Both the position numbers and the translations under genes were made by a program. DNA of 64,000 nucleotides from Parasitella parasitica. Lineage: Eukaryota > Mucoromycota > Mucoromycetes > Mucorales > Mucoraceae. Shown one piece after another: positions 59,614 through 64,000 of the stretch (the first letter of the stretch is position 1; every line of letters starts with the position of its first letter). Location of the stretch: the NCBI GenBank assembly GCA_025201805.1, contig MU619384.1:1-64000 (forward strand), read 5' to 3'. The notes beneath the pieces were generated by a model that was given only the letters and a program-made list of their open reading frames with translations, was not told the DNA's origin and did no database searches.

Positions 59614-62600
59614 ATGACCTTTGTTCATTCTTTTGAACAACAATCTGAACAATCTGTGCCTGACTGTAATATGAATTCCACGACACCAACGCATCGCCAG
59701 CAAGAAACTCCGTTTTCATCTCCATCGCAACCAGTTCGCCAACAGCAGAGAGCTTACTCTGTCACTGCGATGCCAAGCGAACTGCAAAAATCAGTGATGA
59801 GGTATCATGAAGTCGAACATCAGGAAAAGCTTCGTCATAACCAGCCGTGGTGGCAGTACTACTACCAACTATACCATTATCATCTTCCACCGGGAAGAAA
59901 GCCCACAGTGTTTGGTCCTTATCTACTACTCCAGACCTTGGGAGAAGGTGAGTTTGGCAAAGTCAAGTTTGGCATTGAAGTGAAGACAGGACAAGAGGTA
60001 AGCTGCTGCTGCTGCTGCTGCTGTTGTCATACTGCACACTGTATCATACACTAACCTATTTTTAATAAGGTCGCCATAAAGCTCATTAGAAAGGATAGTA
60101 TTGATTCCACCTCACGTATGACTAAGGTTGAAAGGGAAATATCTGTGTTACGGGTAAGATGGCTGTATAGAAAACAATAAGCTTGCAACTAACACGCCAC
60201 AGATACTTCGCCATCCCAACATCGTCGAGCTGTTTGATGTCATTGAGACAGAGAAATATATTGGCATCATCTTACAGTGCGCCACAGGTGGTGAGTTATT
60301 CGACTACATACTCGCTCATCGTTACCTTAAGGAAAGAGACGCTAGCAGGTTATTTGCACAGCTGATTAGTGGCGTACATTATATGCACCAAAAACACATT
60401 GTTCATAGAGACCTTAAATTGGTATGTTGTCTTATGAAAAAAAAAAAAAAAGGAATGTGCATACTAAATCAGGATATGCAACACATAGGAAAACTTGCTA
60501 CTAGACAAGCATCGTAATGTGCTGATCACTGATTTCGGTTTTGCAAATCAATTCACATCGCCTCAAGACGATTTGATGTCGACTTCATGTGGATCTCCTT
60601 GCTATGCTGCGCCAGAGTTGGTCATGAACCAAGGCGTCTACGTCGGCCCTGCCGTCGATATTTGGTCGTGCGGGGTCATCTTATTTGCAATGCTATGCGG
60701 CTATTTACCTTATGACGATGATCCGGCGAATCCAGAAAGCTACAATATCAACCTGCTCTACAAGTACATTTTAAACACCCCCTTGATTTTTCCAGACTAC
60801 ATCTCGGAGGAAGCTTGCGATCTGTTGAGCCTGATGCTGGTGCCTGATCCAGAAAAGAGATGCACCATGGAAACTATCATGTCTCATTCTTGGTTGAGCC
60901 AGCATCAGCACTTATTCGTTCGTGAGCCCCAGCCGGAAAAAGGCAAGGAGGAGGACGAGGAGGAGCAGGTGGTACCTGATCAAGACGTCCCTGTAGTACC
61001 TGAATCTGTTAGACGAAATACCACAATTGGAGTCTCAGACCTTCAGAATGACACCGATGAAACTATTGATATACCTCAAACAATCAAAGAACAAGACATG
61101 AGCGAGGATCAGGAAATGGACCAAGAGCAACGCCAAGATACCACCACCGCCAAAGATACACCCATGCAAGATATATCCACTATAGAATTACCTCCTTTAA
61201 CAGTTGTTGCAAATGACATTGATGAAACAGCAACATTAGAAACTCCCGCCAAACAGCAGCCTCAGGACGATCCCTCTCCCTCCCCCTCTCCCTCTTCTCT
61301 CCCTCCTCCTGTTGATGCTGCTGATGCTGCTGTCTCTCAAAAACAAAAGACACCCGCCATTGAAAATGAGGAGCCACCAATTTCTCCATTGCCGACTGTG
61401 CACCAAAAGACCCAAAATAGACCTAAATCAATCATTTCCTCTACAGAAAAGGTTCTCCATTTCCTTTCTGGTCACGGCAACACGCCCAAAGTGGGTCACA
61501 CCAATGAGAAGCGGACGAGGCACATGTCTCTAGCAGCAGCAGAGAGTGGATCGCCCTCCATTTTGCAAGCCAAATTTTTGTCTAGCCTGAACCAGCGCAA
61601 AGCAGCGTCTCCGTCTTCATCTATGCTCCAACGGCAAACTGCCTCAGAAGCGCCTCCTGCACCCAATACCAGTGTCAGCACACCTCATCCAAGCAAAAAA
61701 CCGAGCAGCACTACAAGACGCAACATCCGTCTTAGTACCATCACACCCCCTCCTCAACCTCAGCCATCTCACACCAGCGACAGAGGCACAAGAAGAAAGA
61801 CTTTGAGTCTACTGGTCAACTCGATGACGGACAATGGCAAGATGCCATTCACAAATCGTCGTCACGGCAACAACTCCCGTACGCCCGCACCTCCCACCAT
61901 CACTACGACAATCACTACAGCCATCGAAGAGCGCGTGCACATGATGCCATCCGTTTCAGAGCATACTATCGATACCATGACTGATAAAGAAAAGCATCGC
62001 AGCGCAGGTAAAAAATTGATGGATTGGTTCAAAAAGAAGCCTCTGAGTAAGTTTATTTGTTTGTTGCTTTTGGCTGTGTGGTAAAAACTAAACAATCTAC
62101 ATAAATAGGCACAATCCACAGATCCACAAACCAATCTAGTGATACAATGTTGCACAACAATAATGATCGACCTTCACCCTCTATTGCTATTGCTGCTGTT
62201 ACTGCAAACAGTGCGGAATATGCTGATGCAGTTGTAGACCCCAAGTTACGCACTCACCACGGCGCTGTGGATCAAGAAGCTCTTACATCCAGACCTCCTG
62301 CACAAGTATTTGCACAAGTTAAAGTGGCCCTGAAGTCACTAGGCCTGGAATGTAAACGAGATGGTAGCGAATACAAGCTTAAATGTTCCCGTCCAAAACG
62401 CCCAACTGAGAAGCGGGTCACGAGCCATTATTCTCTCCCTCACCAGAATGGAGCCGGCGGAAACCCACCTTTCCGCATGCTATTGCGTAGAACAAGCGCC
62501 CAACAATCCACTCTTTCAGCTACCACGATCGCTACAAGCACTACAAATTCCACAGCTACGAGCACCACTACTACTGCCTCTGCTTCGAAAAAGAACGACG

Positions 62601-63055
62601 AAAAGACTCTCAATCCAACAATTTACGGCGATCCGAACGTAGATCCAGGCGAAGAGGTGCGATTCAGCGTGGAGCTTTGCAAGATCAAAAACTTGCCAGG
62701 CCTCTATATCGTGGACATGCGTCGTATGAGAGGAAATGTGTGGGCTTACAAGTTTATTTATCGCACACTTTTGGATACTCTCAAATTGGGTGGTAAAGAT
62801 GGCTATTTGAATACGGACAAACAACAGCCGCAAAATGCTGAGAAAACCATGATTGATGCGATTGACGCAACTGATGGGACAGATACTACGGCGGATGTCA
62901 ATGAGGATAGCAATACACATAATCGCATGAGTACGGCTAGTAGTAGCGGAGGAAACAGTAGTAGCATACTAGACGATCCTCCACATACACCATCCCCTCC
63001 AAACACCGCTGGTAAAGATGAAGCATCCTCAGTTGCAACAGCTGTTGTAGCTTGA
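59614..63055 (+). CDS. KIN4-like serine/threonine kinase with KA1 domain
   Basis: Five exons: 59614-59997, 60070-60153, 60203-60421, 60489-62046, 62109-63055; 1063 residues. The kinase domain starts near 103: GEGEFGKVKFG loop, VAIKLIRKDS lysine, ETEKYIGIILQCATGGELFD, HRDLKLENLLLD, DFGFANQF and SCGSPCYAAPE. This is the fungal KIN4 pattern within the AMPK-related group, linked to spindle-position and stress signalling in yeast. Residues about 400-750 are a disordered Ser/Pro/Thr linker. The C-terminus has KA1-like parts (PPAQVFAQVKVALKSLGLEC and PGLYIVDMRRMRGNVWAYKF) separated by a Ser/Thr-rich insert of about 85 residues; KA1 binds acidic lipids. The activation-loop Thr/Ser before CGSPCY is present (MSTSCGS). 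Start fixed by an A/C-rich leader. Confidence 0.9.
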
Positions 63056-63620
63056 TTTGACTTTTTTCTTTTTTTTTTGACAAAAAATATATAATTTAAT
63101 TATATATACATATTTAATAATAACAATACCCTTTTATCTCTATCTTTCCTTGTCTCGATATTGTGTAATGTCATTCTGATTCTGTGTTGATGGTTACTCG
63201 TAAGCAGGGGGGTTTCTTTAAGCTTTATAAGGCATGTAAAACTATCAGTTTTACAGCCTTTTTGCTGACAAGCTTGCAATAGCAGACTATAATTGTGGGG
63301 GGTTTACAACATGACCAGGAAAGAACCACAGATATTGAAATGCCTACATAAATCATGGGTCCCACTACTATCTAGAATCAGTGTGTCTTGAGCATTAGAG
63401 AAAGAACCAAGTAATCTACGGTAAAAGTTCTTGGTGCTGTAGAAGCACAATCAGCTTGAAACACATGGCACTAATTCCGTACATTGCGACCATATGTCTA
63501 TGAAGCAATAGCAGATTGTGTGTTACTTCATGTAGTCCTCAGACAAACGTCACTTCAAAATACAAAATACAGTATCTAAAAAAAAAAAAGAGGTTTTTGA
63601 AGCAACACTTTTGACCAACA
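63056..63620. other. Intergenic, kinase 3' end and TCD promoter
   Basis: T run and AT-rich 3' region after the kinase stop, then mixed sequence with an A run (63579-63590) shortly before the next start codon. No gene seen. Confidence 0.55.
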
Positions 63621-64000
63621 ATGTCACAATCCATCATTGGCAATATTAGCAACTACTTGGAAACCCATCAGCAGGGAGCTCGCATCACACTCACAGCCGT
63701 GGCAGCCTCTGTCTTGACTGCTACCACACTCATCGGCTATCAAAGAATAACACGTTCTCGTTTGCAAGAAGACAAGAAGGCTTTAAAGCGAGCGATTAAT
63801 GAACAGCCGCCAGCAATAATTTCCATCATTGACGAGGAAAAAGTTAAAGAAAGCAAAAAAGAACCCATGGACGAGTCTTTGGTACTGGAGTTGCTTGCGC
63901 GAAACACAGCCTTCTTTGGACTTGAGAGTGTCAATAGAATCCGACAATCATTTGTGGTCATTTTGGGTGCAGGAGCTATTGGCTCCTGGACTGCATTAAT
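63621..64000 (+). CDS. TCD1/TCD2-like tRNA t6A dehydratase (5' part)
   Basis: Open from the ATG at 63621 to the window end, 126 codons visible. The N-terminus has a hydrophobic segment (ARITLTAVAASVLTATTLIG, about residues 15-34), fitting the mitochondrial outer-membrane anchor of yeast Tcd1/Tcd2. Then come LLARNTAFFG, RIRQSFVVILGAGAIGSW, the E1/ThiF-type nucleotide-binding glycine loop (usual form GLGGVGS). These enzymes use ATP to convert t6A to cyclic t6A at position 37 of ANN-decoding tRNAs. The active-site region lies beyond the window. An adenylating E1-like enzyme of another class is the only real alternative. Confidence 0.85.
   Translation, partial: MSQSIIGNISNYLETHQQGARITLTAVAASVLTATTLIGYQRITRSRLQEDKKALKRAINEQPPAIISIIDEEKVKESKKEPMDESLVLELLARNTAFFGLESVNRIRQSFVVILGAGAIGSWTAL

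Overview
The window looks like nuclear DNA of an early-diverging fungus, most likely Mucoromycota (Mucorales-like). Nearly every gene is split by short GT-AG introns of about 45-110 bases, the intergenic DNA is very AT-rich, and no bacterial operon or Shine-Dalgarno structure is seen. The gene set also fits: a YANK kinase, a Rap-GAP, a disintegrin-type ADAM protease and a tetrahydrobiopterin-dependent aromatic amino-acid hydroxylase beside yeast-like genes (DNA2, ATG14, VRL1, KIN4, NXT1, TBL1). The lineage is inferred, not proven. All gene models were spliced by hand: exon phases were checked so that each CDS sums to a whole number of codons, and the family motif had to run through each junction.

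Layout. 1-3.9 kb: AT-rich, no convincing gene. 3.9-10.2 kb: a divergent pair, YANK kinase (-) and VRL1-like VPS9/ankyrin/PX/BAR protein (+). 10.5-11.6 kb: G-protein alpha subunit (+). 12.5-20.2 kb: three minus-strand genes, Rap-GAP, DNA2 and NXT1. 21.3-25.7 kb: TBL1-like LisH/WD40 protein and ATG14 (+). 26.2-28.0 kb: SKT5/CHS4-like Sel1-repeat protein (-). 28-31 kb: gene-poor, with two decayed coding relics. 31.0-33.5 kb: FYR-domain nuclear protein (-). 36.3-37.8 kb: intronless GT4 glycosyltransferase (-). 38.45-38.91 kb: a fold-back element with long inverted repeats. 39.6-42.5 kb: ADAM metalloprotease (+). 42.6-44.2 kb: phenylalanine-type hydroxylase (-). 45.0-47.1 kb: MFS transporter (-), with a small unknown gene diverging from it. 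50.4-51.5 kb: CBM21/PP1 glycogen-targeting protein (-). 53.4-54.5 kb: TALE homeobox factor (-). 58.2-59.2 kb: HAD phosphatase (+). 59.6-63.1 kb: KIN4-like kinase with KA1 tail (+). 63.6 kb to the end: start of a TCD1/TCD2-like E1-fold enzyme (+).

The genes do not form one pathway, as expected for a fungal chromosome. Loose themes are signalling (G alpha, Rap-GAP, YANK, KIN4), endosome and autophagy trafficking (VRL1, ATG14), chromatin and transcription (TBL1, FYR, TALE) and DNA/RNA maintenance (DNA2, NXT1, TCD). The assembly carries two 10-base N gaps beside homopolymers and several A/T runs of 58-81 bases; one lies inside the ATG14 coding exon and breaks its frame as written.
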